A DNA stretch of 64,000 nucleotides, from NCBI GenBank assembly GCA_014763615.1, contig JACXVB010000007.1:1-64000 (forward strand). Direction: 5' to 3'. Below, piece after piece: positions 18,976 through 28,639 of the stretch (positions are counted from its first letter, which is position 1; every line of letters starts with the position of its first letter). Source of the DNA: Sphingobacteriales bacterium. Its GTDB lineage: Bacteria; Bacteroidota; Bacteroidia; Sphingobacteriales; Sphingobacteriaceae. The position numbers were made by a program, and so were the translations under genes. Below the pieces are notes generated by a model. The model was given only the letters and a program-made list of their open reading frames with translations, did not search any database and was not told where the DNA came from.

Positions 18976-19092
18976 TCATTCTTTTTAAATGCTGTTTACT
19001 GCATAAAAATCTGTAATAATGTGGTTACTGTATCCTAAAAAGTAAAACATGGATGCACTTTTGCGGTTTAAAAGGCAAACAGAAAGAAAAGA

Positions 19093-21585
19093 ATGAAACT
19101 TAAAATAATATTTACCTTATTAACTATCTTGGTATTTAGTATTAGTTCTTTTGCACAAAATTCATCCTCAGCAAAAGGAACTAAGATAACGGGTACCGTT
19201 GTAGATGCTAAAAGCGGTGAGCCTTTAACTTTTGCCACAATAGCACTACAAAATGCCAAAGACGGTAAAGCAGTTAAAGGAGGGCAAACAGATTTAGACG
19301 GAAAATTTACTTTTGAAAACATCAATGCTGGATCTTACCTATTAAAAGTAAGTTTTGTGGGCTATGCCAATTTTTTGCAAACCATTAAAGTAATTAATCA
19401 ACCAGTAATTGCCTTAGGAGTTTTAAAAGTAGAGAAGAGTAAAAATTCTATGTTAAATGAAGTAGTGGTTACCGGAAAGAAAAATGCCATAGAATTAGGG
19501 ATTGATAGAAAGGTTTTTAATGCCGAACAGAGTATAGTATCTAAGGGAGGCTCAGCAACAGATTTACTCGCTACTGTTCCATCTGTTCAAGTAGATATTG
19601 ATGGTAATGTGAGTTTAAGAGGCACCAGCAATGTAAAAATTATGATTGATGGCAAGCCTTCTACTTTTGGTGGTGGAGATATTACTTCTTTATTGCAATC
19701 ATTACCGGCAAGCGCTATCGAGAAGGTAGAACTAATTACGAATCCTTCTGCAAAATATGACCCTGAAGGTCAGTCGGGTATTATTAATATCGTTTTAAAG
19801 AAAAATGTAAGACTAGGAATCAATGGAAATTTAGCCTTTTCAGGTGGCAGGTATAACAACTACAACGCCAACGGAAGTTTAAATTTTAAAAACGAAAAAT
19901 GGGATTTTAACACCAATTATAGTTACCGAGATGGCACAAGAGTAGGCAACGGGATTACCAATACGCAGTTTATCAACTCTTCCACTCCGAATTTAAATTC
20001 TAGCTCGCTTTATAACAGAAATTACCTTAGCCATACCGCTAAAGCTGGTGCGGCTTATTCTTTTACAGAAAATACACAATTAGGTATTTCTGCTGATTTA
20101 AACATCAGAAACGAAAATAACTATGAAGGGATTAACCAACTTTTTTATTATCAGAATAATGCAAATCAAGATTATGGAATCGGAAAAAATGACCAATTAG
20201 AGCATAGAAATGGTTACGATGTAAATCTTGATTTCTCTCATAAGTTTAAGAAAGACACCAAAGAAGTTTTAAGGGCTAACCTAAGTTTCGGAAATAGCGA
20301 CCAAACTCAAAACGAAGCTATTTTGCAAAATTATTTTGATGCAAGTGGTAATTCCTCAGACATTAGACCAGCATCAGACAGACAGAATAATGTAAACGAA
20401 GGGAATAAAAACTATAACATTCAGGTTGATTACAGCAAACCTTTGGATAAGGATAGCAAATTAGAATTGGGTTACAGAAGCACCCTTAAGTATAATACTG
20501 TTGATCAAGTTTCGGATACTTTAAACTTCAACAATCAAACTTATCAGAAAGATAATTCTTTAAGTAGCTTGTTTAATTTGGATGATATTGTTCATGCTGT
20601 TTATGCAAATTATCAAAATCAAATCACTAAAAATTTCGGTTTGCAATTTGGTTTAAGAGCAGAGCAGGCTTATCTAAACACCAACATCACCGGAACGGAT
20701 ATTAATGGTGGTTATTTGAGCTCGCCAGGGAGATTAAAATATTTCAGAGTTTACCCAAGTATTTATTTTACGCAAAAATTTAAAGGCGATCATCAGCTTC
20801 AATTGAGTTACAGCCGCAGAGTAGATAGACCAAGAGGTTGGCAGGTTAACCCTTTCCCTGATGTGGATGATAGATATAATATCAGGATTGGTAACCCTAA
20901 CTTAAAGCCAGAAGATGTTCATTCTTTTGAGTTAAGTTATGCAAAATTTTGGCCGCTGGTTACCTTTACTTCTTCTGTTTATTTCCGTCAGGTAAATGAT
21001 GTGGTGCAAAGCTTAAGAGAAAACAATCCAGAGGTGATTGGAGGAACCATCTCTCGCTTTTATAATATAGCCAGAAATCAGGCGGTGGGTTTAGAGCTCA
21101 TCAGTAGAGCCGATATTACTAAAAAGTGGAACCTTACTGGAAACCTTAATTTATATCAGTCGTACTTTAAGGGAGATAGTAACTTAGGAATTAATGATAA
21201 TTCTGGTTTCAACTGGAATGGAAATTTGACCACCGGCATCACCTTACCTAAAAATTTATCAGCACAAATCAGCTATTTCTATTCAGCCCCAAGAACCATG
21301 TCGCAAGGAAGAAGTAAAGAGGTTTCTAGTTTAGATTTAGGTTTGCGATATGATATCTTAAATAGAAAAGGAAGTTTATCTTTTAATGTGAGGGATTTAA
21401 CCAATTCTAGAAATTGGAGTATGCTTACTACAAACACCTTATTTACGCAACAATTTGAGCGTGGAGGATGGGGTCAGATGTACAACCTTACTTTTAGTTA
21501 CCGATTTGGCAATCAGAACAACTCTCAGAAGAGAAATCAGAAAAGAGATGTCCCTGCACAAACGGATGATGAAGGTGGTTTTTAA
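19093..21585 (+). CDS. TonB-dependent receptor, outer-membrane beta-barrel family
   Basis: An 830-residue outer-membrane protein. It has a signal peptide (about 1-22), a carboxypeptidase-regulatory domain (about 30-115, GTVVDAKSGEPLTFATIAL), a plug domain (about 120-235, GGSATDLLATVPSVQVDIDG and ITNPSAKYDPEGQSGIINI) and a barrel (about 240-800). The last 20 residues are polar and sit behind the final strand (LTFSYRFG). This pattern belongs to the OMP_b-brl_3 type, often annotated as outer-membrane-protein beta-barrel family. The substrate is not known. It appears to be a single-gene unit. Confidence 0.88.
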   Translation: MKLKIIFTLLTILVFSISSFAQNSSSAKGTKITGTVVDAKSGEPLTFATIALQNAKDGKAVKGGQTDLDGKFTFENINAGSYLLKVSFVGYANFLQTIKVINQPVIALGVLKVEKSKNSMLNEVVVTGKKNAIELGIDRKVFNAEQSIVSKGGSATDLLATVPSVQVDIDGNVSLRGTSNVKIMIDGKPSTFGGGDITSLLQSLPASAIEKVELITNPSAKYDPEGQSGIINIVLKKNVRLGINGNLAFSGGRYNNYNANGSLNFKNEKWDFNTNYSYRDGTRVGNGITNTQFINSSTPNLNSSSLYNRNYLSHTAKAGAAYSFTENTQLGISADLNIRNENNYEGINQLFYYQNNANQDYGIGKNDQLEHRNGYDVNLDFSHKFKKDTKEVLRANLSFGNSDQTQNEAILQNYFDASGNSSDIRPASDRQNNVNEGNKNYNIQVDYSKPLDKDSKLELGYRSTLKYNTVDQVSDTLNFNNQTYQKDNSLSSLFNLDDIVHAVYANYQNQITKNFGLQFGLRAEQAYLNTNITGTDINGGYLSSPGRLKYFRVYPSIYFTQKFKGDHQLQLSYSRRVDRPRGWQVNPFPDVDDRYNIRIGNPNLKPEDVHSFELSYAKFWPLVTFTSSVYFRQVNDVVQSLRENNPEVIGGTISRFYNIARNQAVGLELISRADITKKWNLTGNLNLYQSYFKGDSNLGINDNSGFNWNGNLTTGITLPKNLSAQISYFYSAPRTMSQGRSKEVSSLDLGLRYDILNRKGSLSFNVRDLTNSRNWSMLTTNTLFTQQFERGGWGQMYNLTFSYRFGNQNNSQKRNQKRDVPAQTDDEGGF

Positions 21586-21781
21586 ACGCTATCATGTATT
21601 TAAAGTCTTGTAGAAACACAAAACTTTCATCAAGTTTTTCATCCCTAAGCTGATAACTTGTAATTACTTATTACGCTGTAAAATAAGCCTAATGAATGAT
21701 ACAACCTTAAAAAATAAAAACAGATTTTTTTAACGCGATGCGAAATAGCAATGGTTTCCATTGTTTTTATCAGTTGATGAA

Positions 21782-22699
21782 TTAGAAATAGCAGGCGGTA
21801 TGATCCCTGCCTTTAACTGGTAATCGAAATTGTAAAGAAATTTCATGAGTACCACGTTGTACCTGAGCTAATTTAGTGGTGGTAAAATCATAAGAATATC
21901 CCAACTGCAAATCAGGAGTAATATAAACCGCTGCTAGTGCATCAAAAGAATCTGCCGAGCGATAAGATGCGCCCAACCAAAGTGTCTTGCTAAATAAAAC
22001 ACTTGCATTTAAATCAAATTCCATTGGCGAACCATTAACATACTTTACTAATAAATTAGGTTTTAACGTCATTTGATCATTGAGATCTAATAAATATCCA
22101 GCTTGGAAAAGATAGTGTGGCCGATAAGCTGATTTATTATTTGGTTGAGCTATTGCACTGATATCTCTGTAAAAGAAATGAGGAGAAGAAAGCCCAACAT
22201 AGTATTTATCAGAAAATAACATCACGCCCCAGCCAACATTAACCCGCATCCCACTTTCATTTTGAAAAACAGGATCGTTAGCAGATGCAGGGCTTTGGGC
22301 GTAAATTTCTGAATATGCTGCCGAGTAATTGCTAATTCCGCCATTTATACCTGCGGCTAAATAAGAGGATAAACCTACCGGAACTCTTTGGGCAATGCTT
22401 ATATCGCCTCCGGTTTCTCTTATTACTTCTCCAATTTGGTCATTTACTAAAATTGCTCCAACAAACGTATTCGATTCTTTTATTGGAGTATGTATAGAAA
22501 TGGTTTGGGTACGCGGCGCACCCTTAAAACCAACCCATTGCTGGCGAGCTAAAGCGGTAAAAGTTAAAGATTCATCAAGACAAGAATAGGCAGGATTAAT
22601 GGCTAAAGTATTAAACATGTATTGGGTGTACATTGCCTTTTGCTGTGCTTTCGCAATAGAGCAAATAAACAATAGCATACATGCAAAGATTATCCTCAT
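21782..22699 (-). CDS. PorP/SprF family type IX secretion system membrane protein
   Basis: A 305-residue outer-membrane protein with a signal peptide (about 1-18). The N-terminal block YTQYMFNTLAINPAYSC is the hallmark of the PorP/SprF family, and the C-terminal GYSYDFTTT segment also fits. Family members assist secretion or surface anchoring of type IX cargo, usually paired with a large adhesin such as SprB. No such partner is next to it. The upstream gap of 285 bases to the TonB gene separates the two transcription units. Confidence 0.88.
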   Translation of the reverse strand: MRIIFACMLLFICSIAKAQQKAMYTQYMFNTLAINPAYSCLDESLTFTALARQQWVGFKGAPRTQTISIHTPIKESNTFVGAILVNDQIGEVIRETGGDISIAQRVPVGLSSYLAAGINGGISNYSAAYSEIYAQSPASANDPVFQNESGMRVNVGWGVMLFSDKYYVGLSSPHFFYRDISAIAQPNNKSAYRPHYLFQAGYLLDLNDQMTLKPNLLVKYVNGSPMEFDLNASVLFSKTLWLGASYRSADSFDALAAVYITPDLQLGYSYDFTTTKLAQVQRGTHEISLQFRLPVKGRDHTACYF

Positions 22700-22984
22700 T
22701 TTCTTCCTCTGATAAATTCAGTACGAAATGTTTTCGAGTTCTTTGAAGATGAATTCTTAAAACCAATTATTCCGAGTGCGTTACTGAATTGTGTTAGGTC
22801 TTTTTACGAGCAAAATGCCTTAAGGTTACCAGAAATGTGGAAATTAACCGTGATACAAATTATTTAAGGAAATTGAAATTCAGTAGCTTAAACTTGAAAA
22901 TCAATAATTTTTAAGCAGATTATTTTAAGAATTTAAATAGCTAAACGATAAGCAGACGAAATCGTTTTATGAAGATTTTTCACA

Positions 22985-24193
22985 TTATTTAAATCGCACG
23001 GTTACTCTGGCTTTTTGAGGAGTTCCATTTTTTGCACCACGCCAAGCATGATAGTCTTTGACTAATTTTAAGGCCAAATCTGAAGCTTCAGGACTAAAAC
23101 TTTTGAGGATTTTAAAATCAGTTAATTTACCTATTGCTGTAATGGTAAATTGAACTACCACTCTTCCCTTTTCTTGGCTGGGTAAATGAGCTTCGCGATC
23201 TAAATATTTCCTGAAAGTATGCCAACCACCATCGGGTTGGGCGAGCGTGTTATTGTCTATATTTTGTTTACTGTAATCTATGGAAACAACTTCTGAAAAG
23301 GCTTTATTATCTGGTTTTAAATCAATCTTTAATGAATCTTTAGTGTTTACAAGCAGTTGTTCTGTTAAAAAGCCAATGTATTTGGCTTCTATTTTATCCT
23401 TGTATTTTCCTGATAAAGTAAAGTTTCCTTTTTCGTCTGATAGGGTTGAGTTACCATTTGATAAATCAGTAATCTGTACTCCCGGAAGTGCATCTCCAGA
23501 AGTAATATCAGTAACTTTCCCTTTTATAATATCAGTTAAACTCACTTTCATTTTGGCAGCAGTAACACTATTAGCGGTCGTTTTATTTTCTGAAGTTGCA
23601 GAGAGGTCTTCTTTAGATAAGGCAGAAATATCCGTTACTTTTAAGTCTCCTAAATGAACAGTATCAGCATTTATTGCATCTGCTAAAGGCTCTAAGGAGA
23701 TTTCGTCAGCTGGTGAATAGGCTTTTGTCGAAGCTAATTTTTGAGTTTCATTGCTAGTTAAAGCAGGAGATTTATCTAATAAATCTTCTGTATTTTCCGC
23801 TGCTTTATCATTATCAATTTTTATTTTAACACTTTCAGGCAAGCCTTCTTTTTGTTGAAGCTCGCTAATGGCAATGGTTTGATTTTCTGGAGTTTGATTT
23901 AAGTAGATACTCAGTACGCTTATCCCGATAATCACAGAAGCTGCAATTCCCCAGTGTTTTAATCCCCAGTTAATGGCAAATATTTTATCCTTTTTCTTGA
24001 TGCGATGATCTAGCTTGTTTTGGAGATTTTTTAAAATAGATGGATCCATTCCAGCTCTTTCAAATCCATCTAAAGCGTCCCGAAGGAAAGGATCGTTCAA
24101 AGCCCTAGCTTCTAGCTCTTGCATGGCCGCAGGACTCAGTTCGCCGCTTAGGTATTTGCGGATAATTTCAATATCATATAGCTCTTTATTCAA
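22985..24193 (-). CDS. Anti-sigma-like TonB protein with carboxypeptidase-regulatory domain
   Basis: A 402-residue inner-membrane protein. Residues 1-65 resemble the cytosolic part of an anti-sigma factor (IIRKYLSGELSPAAMQELEARAL). One membrane helix is at about 82-98. The periplasmic part contains a carboxypeptidase-regulatory-like domain (about 222-292) and a TonB C-terminal domain (about 321-402, GRVVVQFTITAIGKLTDF). The gene overlaps the upstream sigma-factor gene by eight bases, which points to a sigma/anti-sigma pair. The fusion could link sigma release to outer-membrane energy coupling; this is inference. Confidence 0.75.
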   Translation of the reverse strand: MNKELYDIEIIRKYLSGELSPAAMQELEARALNDPFLRDALDGFERAGMDPSILKNLQNKLDHRIKKKDKIFAINWGLKHWGIAASVIIGISVLSIYLNQTPENQTIAISELQQKEGLPESVKIKIDNDKAAENTEDLLDKSPALTSNETQKLASTKAYSPADEISLEPLADAINADTVHLGDLKVTDISALSKEDLSATSENKTTANSVTAAKMKVSLTDIIKGKVTDITSGDALPGVQITDLSNGNSTLSDEKGNFTLSGKYKDKIEAKYIGFLTEQLLVNTKDSLKIDLKPDNKAFSEVVSIDYSKQNIDNNTLAQPDGGWHTFRKYLDREAHLPSQEKGRVVVQFTITAIGKLTDFKILKSFSPEASDLALKLVKDYHAWRGAKNGTPQKARVTVRFK

Positions 24194-24746
24194 GGTTTTT
24201 CTCCATGCAAATTTTCAAATTCCTTTTTCCGTTTTGGATATAGCTCTTCACTTTATTCAGTTCAAAACCAGTTTTTTCCGCTACTTCCTGATAACATTTT
24301 TTCTGGAGATAAAATAAATCAATACTCAGTTTTTGTTCTAAAACCAAAGTTTCTAAACACTTCTCCATCAGTTTTAATTGCAGCTCTTTATTAGTGTTAT
24401 CTTCATGATGAAAATTGTATTCATTTTCCATAAAGCGCTCATCAATAGTTAGCATTTCTAGCTGCTTATTTTTACGTAATTCCATTAAGCAATGGTTTCT
24501 GCTTAAAACGTAAAGCCAGCTTTTAAAATTCTTCACCTCATGGTTTTTTAACTTATCGATAAGTTGCTCAAAAATTAACATCACGGCATCTTCGCTATCT
24601 TCTTTCTCCTTCAAATATTTCAAGCAAACACCATAAATTAAAGGCATATAAGGTTCAAATAACTCCCCTAAAACCTCTAAACTTCCTGATTTTTGATAAT
24701 CAGCAATAAGTTGTTTCTCTTTATTTTCTGGTTGATATCTTTGCAA
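24186..24746 (-). CDS. RNA polymerase sigma factor, sigma-70/ECF-like
   Basis: A 186-residue sigma factor. Region 2 is at about 25-95 (LGELFEPYMPLIYGVCLKYL, then NFKSWLYVLSRNHCLMELRK), and region 4 near 120-175 has a helix-turn-helix (CYQEVAEKTGFELNKVKSYIQNGKRNL). The length fits ECF sigma factors. It is the first gene of a two-gene operon with the TonB/anti-sigma-like protein, whose start overlaps its end. The regulon is not visible from this window. The nearest candidate envelope genes are the two receptors upstream in coordinates. Confidence 0.9.
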   Translation of the reverse strand: MQRYQPENKEKQLIADYQKSGSLEVLGELFEPYMPLIYGVCLKYLKEKEDSEDAVMLIFEQLIDKLKNHEVKNFKSWLYVLSRNHCLMELRKNKQLEMLTIDERFMENEYNFHHEDNTNKELQLKLMEKCLETLVLEQKLSIDLFYLQKKCYQEVAEKTGFELNKVKSYIQNGKRNLKICMEKNLE

Positions 24747-24988
24747 TAGAGTACGAGGTATGAGCTATCAATAATAAAGAATATTTAATGTTTTACTGAA
24801 TTTTGTTTTCATGTAAAGCTTTGATATGGTTTTTACGTAAACGATTTTCAATTTGTGACAATTTGAAAAATAGTAATTTAAAATAAGTCTTTAAGATTTA
24901 GCGTTTGACCTCGATGGACATTTTGCAAATGCTCATTTTTTATTAAAAAATAAATAATTTAGCACAAACAGAATATTAGACAGATATC

Positions 24989-25723
24989 ATGAAGAAGATA
25001 AAAATCATTACCCTATTAAGTTTGATGGCCATTTCAACAGCTTCTTTTGCCCAGCTAGGTAAATTGTTAGATAAGGCGAAGGCTGCTGCAACAGGAAATA
25101 CATCAAGTTTAAACCCCGCGGATATTGCTACGGCTTTAAAGCAAGCATTAGAACAAGGAACTTCAAAAAGTGCTGATTTACTTTCTAAAGAGAATGGTTT
25201 TTTTGGAAATGCGGCAGTGAAAATTTTATTCCCGCCAGAAGCTCAAAAAGCCGAAGCTACTTTAAGGAAATTAGGCTTAAATAAAATGTGTGATGATGCC
25301 ATTTTGAGTTTTAACAGAGCAGCGGAAGATGCTGCAAAGGAGGCAAAGCCAATCTTTATTTCGGCCATAAAAAACATGACTGTGAATGATGCCAAAAGTA
25401 TCTTAACAGGTCCTAATGATGCGGCAACCACTTATTTTAAGAAAACTACTACTGATTCTTTAGCTAGAGTTTTTGAGCCAATTATCCAGAAAAGTATGGA
25501 TAAAGTAGGGGCAACTAAATATTATACTGATGTGGTAGAAAGATACAACAAAGTACCTTTTGTATCTAAATTAAACCCAGATTTAAAGGCTTATGTTACC
25601 CAAAAAGCAATTGAAGGCTTGTTTACAGAGGTGGCTCAAGAAGAATTAAAAATAAGAGAAAATCCTGCTTTTAGAACTACAGATTTAATGAAAAAAGTGT
25701 TTTCATCTGTAGAGAAGCAATAA
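24989..25723 (+). CDS. DUF4197 family exported protein
   Basis: A 244-residue protein with a signal peptide (about 1-21, SFAQ end). Residues about 45-240 match DUF4197: ALKQALEQGTSKSADLLS, VKILFPPEAQKAEATLR and MCDDAILSFNRAAEDAAKEAKPIF. Function is unknown; it is expected to be periplasmic and mainly helical. A close paralogue follows in tandem, separated by a terminator, so each may be controlled on its own. Confidence 0.85.
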   Translation: MKKIKIITLLSLMAISTASFAQLGKLLDKAKAAATGNTSSLNPADIATALKQALEQGTSKSADLLSKENGFFGNAAVKILFPPEAQKAEATLRKLGLNKMCDDAILSFNRAAEDAAKEAKPIFISAIKNMTVNDAKSILTGPNDAATTYFKKTTTDSLARVFEPIIQKSMDKVGATKYYTDVVERYNKVPFVSKLNPDLKAYVTQKAIEGLFTEVAQEELKIRENPAFRTTDLMKKVFSSVEKQ

Positions 25724-25741
25724 AAAGTATCACCTACATTG

Positions 25742-25770
25742 AAAAAGCAGAATTTATTTCTGCTTTTTTT
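25742..25770 (+). terminator. Terminator between the two DUF4197 genes
   Basis: An 11-bp perfect stem (AAAAAGCAGAA with TTCTGCTTTTT), a five-base loop and a T7 tail. It overlaps the apparent TTG start of the following frame at 25739, which supports the later ATG at 25820. Confidence 0.85.
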
Positions 25771-25819
25771 ATTTCAATTCAAATCTTGTGGCAGTATAAT
25801 TGTATTCTTTACAGAAAAT

Positions 25820-26551
25820 ATGAAAAAATTTAACCTCGCTTTTATGGTTGCTTTTAGTATAGGTTTAAGTAGTTGCGATACACTTAACCAGTACGCAGGT
25901 GCTTTAAATACTGCTTTAGGCACCCCATCGCAAACCGAAATGAACCAAGGTTTAAAACAAGCCTTAGAATTCGGAACTAATGAGAGCGCCAGTCAACTTT
26001 CTGCAAAGAATGGGTATTTTGCAAATCCAACGGTCAAAATTTTATTTCCTGCTGAGGCACAAAAAGTAGAAAATACCTTACGCTCTTTGGGTTTAAATTC
26101 GCTTTGCGATAATGTGATTTTAAGTTTGAATAGAGCCGCTGAGGATGCTGCAAAACAGGCTAAGCCTATTTTTGTGGATGCCATCAAACAAATGTCTTTT
26201 CAAGATGTGACCAATATTCTTTTGGGTCAAAATGATGCAGCAACATTTTACTTTAAAAGAACCACTAGCACAGCTTTAGCTGAACAATTTAAACCTGTAA
26301 TTGCCAACAGTCTTAATCAGGTTGGAGCCACAAGATATTGGACTGATGTGAGCAGCACTTATAATAAAATACCTTTAGTAAAACCTATTGATACAGATTT
26401 GGCTGTTTATGTTACTCAAAAAGCTATAGATGGTTTATTTGTAGAAATTGCTCAAGAGGAGCTTAAAATTCGTCAAAATATTTCTGCCAGAAGCACCCGA
26501 TTATTACAAAAGGTTTTTGCTTACGCAGATCAGCGTAAAGTAGGAAATTAA
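25820..26551 (+). CDS. DUF4197 family lipoprotein
   Basis: With ATG 25820 the product has 243 residues and begins with a lipoprotein signal (SIGLSSC, lipidated cysteine near residue 18). The body repeats the blocks of its neighbour (QALEFGTNESASQLS, VKILFPAEAQKVENTLR, CDNVILSLNRAAEDAAKQ), so the two genes arose by tandem duplication. One copy is soluble and the other lipid-anchored. The frame also opens upstream at 25739 (TTG), but that start lies inside a terminator hairpin. Function is unknown. Confidence 0.83.
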   Translation: MKKFNLAFMVAFSIGLSSCDTLNQYAGALNTALGTPSQTEMNQGLKQALEFGTNESASQLSAKNGYFANPTVKILFPAEAQKVENTLRSLGLNSLCDNVILSLNRAAEDAAKQAKPIFVDAIKQMSFQDVTNILLGQNDAATFYFKRTTSTALAEQFKPVIANSLNQVGATRYWTDVSSTYNKIPLVKPIDTDLAVYVTQKAIDGLFVEIAQEELKIRQNISARSTRLLQKVFAYADQRKVGN

Positions 26552-26586
26552 AAAAATCTGGCTTGAATTTCAAGCCAGATTTTTTT
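26550..26586. terminator. Bidirectional terminator
   Basis: A long near-perfect inverted repeat, AAAAAAATCTGGCTTGA with TCAAGCCAGATTTTTTT, with a three-base loop. It separates the convergent DUF4197 and DUF885 genes and has A and T tracts on both sides. Confidence 0.92.
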
Positions 26587-26588
26587 GT

Positions 26589-28373
26589 TTAGATTTTCTC
26601 CTTTTGTTTTGCTTCCCAAGCGTCCATTTTTCTTTCGAAAACATCCAAAGGCATTACGCCGTCTTTTAAAACCTCATCATGGAAATCAGATAAGCTAAAT
26701 TTATCACCTAAATCTTTTTCGTATTTAGTTCTCAGTTCTCTAATCTTCAGAGCACCTGTTTTATAAGATAAAGCCTGAGCAGGAATTGCCATATAACGCT
26801 CAATTTCTGCGGTAGCACCCTCCTTACTAATCGCCTCATTGTCCATCATATATTTAATGACTTCTTCTCTGGTCATTCCTTTGGTGTGCATACCAACATC
26901 CACTACCAAACGAATAGCTCTATGCATTTCATCGCCCAAAGCACCCATATATTGATAAGGGTTGGTATATAAACCCAATTCTTTTCCTAAAGATTCGGAA
27001 TATAAAGCCCAACCTTCGCCGTAAGCACCATACCAAGCAAAACGACGGAATTTTGGAAGACTGGTGTTTTCTTGTTGTAAAGAAATTTGATAATGATGTC
27101 CTGGAATAGCTTCATGCAAGAATAAAGACTCCATTCCTGAGGTGATATTAAATTTGGTCGCATCTAAAATGGGAACGTAAAATACACCCGGACGGGAACC
27201 ATCTGCTGAACCTTGATTGTATTCGGCACTAGCGGATGCTGCTCTGAAAGCCTCTGTTTGTCTGATTTCAAATTTAGTTTTAGGCACTTTACCAAACATG
27301 GTCTTTAAATGAGGAATCATGATTTGATGGATATGCTCGAAAGAATCCAAAACTTCTTTCGGAGTTTTGAAAGGCATAAATTGTTTATCAGTTTTCATAA
27401 ACTCAAAGAAATCAGCTAAATCGCCTTTAAAACCTACGGCTTCTTTGGTTTTCTCCATTTCAGTTCTGATGCGTTTTACCTCATCCAATCCAGTTTGATA
27501 AATTTCATTAGGGGTCTTGTTTGTGGTGGTCCAAAATCTGATGAGGTAAGCATAGTATTTGTCGCCACCAGGAATGCCAGAAATACCCGTAGTAGTTCTT
27601 GCTTTTGGCAGATATTCAGTTTTCAGAAAGTCGCCTAACTTTTTATAAGTAGGCACTATTTCAGTTTTTATAGCTGCCACATAAGCATCTGTGATTTGCT
27701 TTTTATCTGCTTCAGAAAAATCTTTGGGTAAGTTTTTAATCGGATCGTAAAATAAACTTTGAGTTGGATTTGTAACTACCATAGCTTCCATTTGTGGTAT
27801 CATTTTTACCACCAAGGCTTTAGGCAATACTGTTCCATCGGCCATGCCCGCCTTAAAATTAGAAATTGCAGTATCGGCCCAAATGGTAAAAGAGGAAACC
27901 CTTTTTAACCAATTTTGATAATCTTTAACGGTTTTAAATGGCTGATTTCCCGCTCCTGAGCCCAATTGCCCCATCGTAATAGGCAAACCCCAAAACTGTT
28001 GAAATGGGATTTCCCAAGAGGCTTTGTAGGTAAAACCTTCCAAATTCATCTCCATTTCTCTTTTAAAAATATCGTAAGAGATTTTATCATTATCATCCAA
28101 ATCTGCTCTGTTATAAGTTTTGATTTTATCAAGATAGGTTTGATAAAAAGCTTTGGCAGAATCTCTGAAAGGAGCAGAAATATCATTAGGTAATTGATCA
28201 TTGTATCGATTATCTCCTTGAGCCGTAGCCTCTAAAGGATACAATTTCATTCGATCTTCGAAATACTGATCAAACATCTTAGCCAATTCTGGATTGCCTG
28301 CTTTGCTTTGCTCCTTTTGCTTACAGCCGAATAGGCTGAAAACTGCAAAAGCAGCGATGAGGATTTTTTTCAT
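26589..28373 (-). CDS. DUF885 family lipoprotein, predicted metallopeptidase
   Basis: A 594-residue lipoprotein; the lipobox is FSLFGC with C17 lipidated. The zinc-binding HExxxxHH-type motif HEAIPGHH lies near residue 419 in the region MESLFLHEAIPGHHYQ. The YMGALGDEMHRAIRLVVDVGMH block near 475-500 is also typical and holds further ligands. Family members are thought to be dipeptidyl- or carboxypeptidase-like enzymes. It is probably anchored on the periplasmic side of a membrane. It is a single gene, with the shared terminator at its 3-prime end. Confidence 0.9.
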   Translation of the reverse strand: MKKILIAAFAVFSLFGCKQKEQSKAGNPELAKMFDQYFEDRMKLYPLEATAQGDNRYNDQLPNDISAPFRDSAKAFYQTYLDKIKTYNRADLDDNDKISYDIFKREMEMNLEGFTYKASWEIPFQQFWGLPITMGQLGSGAGNQPFKTVKDYQNWLKRVSSFTIWADTAISNFKAGMADGTVLPKALVVKMIPQMEAMVVTNPTQSLFYDPIKNLPKDFSEADKKQITDAYVAAIKTEIVPTYKKLGDFLKTEYLPKARTTTGISGIPGGDKYYAYLIRFWTTTNKTPNEIYQTGLDEVKRIRTEMEKTKEAVGFKGDLADFFEFMKTDKQFMPFKTPKEVLDSFEHIHQIMIPHLKTMFGKVPKTKFEIRQTEAFRAASASAEYNQGSADGSRPGVFYVPILDATKFNITSGMESLFLHEAIPGHHYQISLQQENTSLPKFRRFAWYGAYGEGWALYSESLGKELGLYTNPYQYMGALGDEMHRAIRLVVDVGMHTKGMTREEVIKYMMDNEAISKEGATAEIERYMAIPAQALSYKTGALKIRELRTKYEKDLGDKFSLSDFHDEVLKDGVMPLDVFERKMDAWEAKQKEKI

Positions 28374-28639
28374 TATTTAAAGTTTAGAAAGTTAAAACTA
28401 ATTAATTTTAGATTAGAATAGGGATAGAAAAACGATAATTCATCGTAACATTTAACATGATAAATCCAAAAGAAAACTTTTGATAAAAGGAGGTGCATTC
28501 AAGTAATAAATGCACCATTGCCGAGAAAACAGCTCAAAAACTTAATAACCAATAATTAAGCGTACCTTCGCTCAAAATAAGAAGTTCGCCAGTTTCAAAA
28601 AATTTATGATGATCTATGGTTTACTTCAAAAAACTATAG

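Noticed and set aside
25739-25819. TTG start of the second DUF4197 gene at 25739
   Set aside because: The region forms a perfect terminator; ATG 25820 begins a normal lipoprotein signal peptide.
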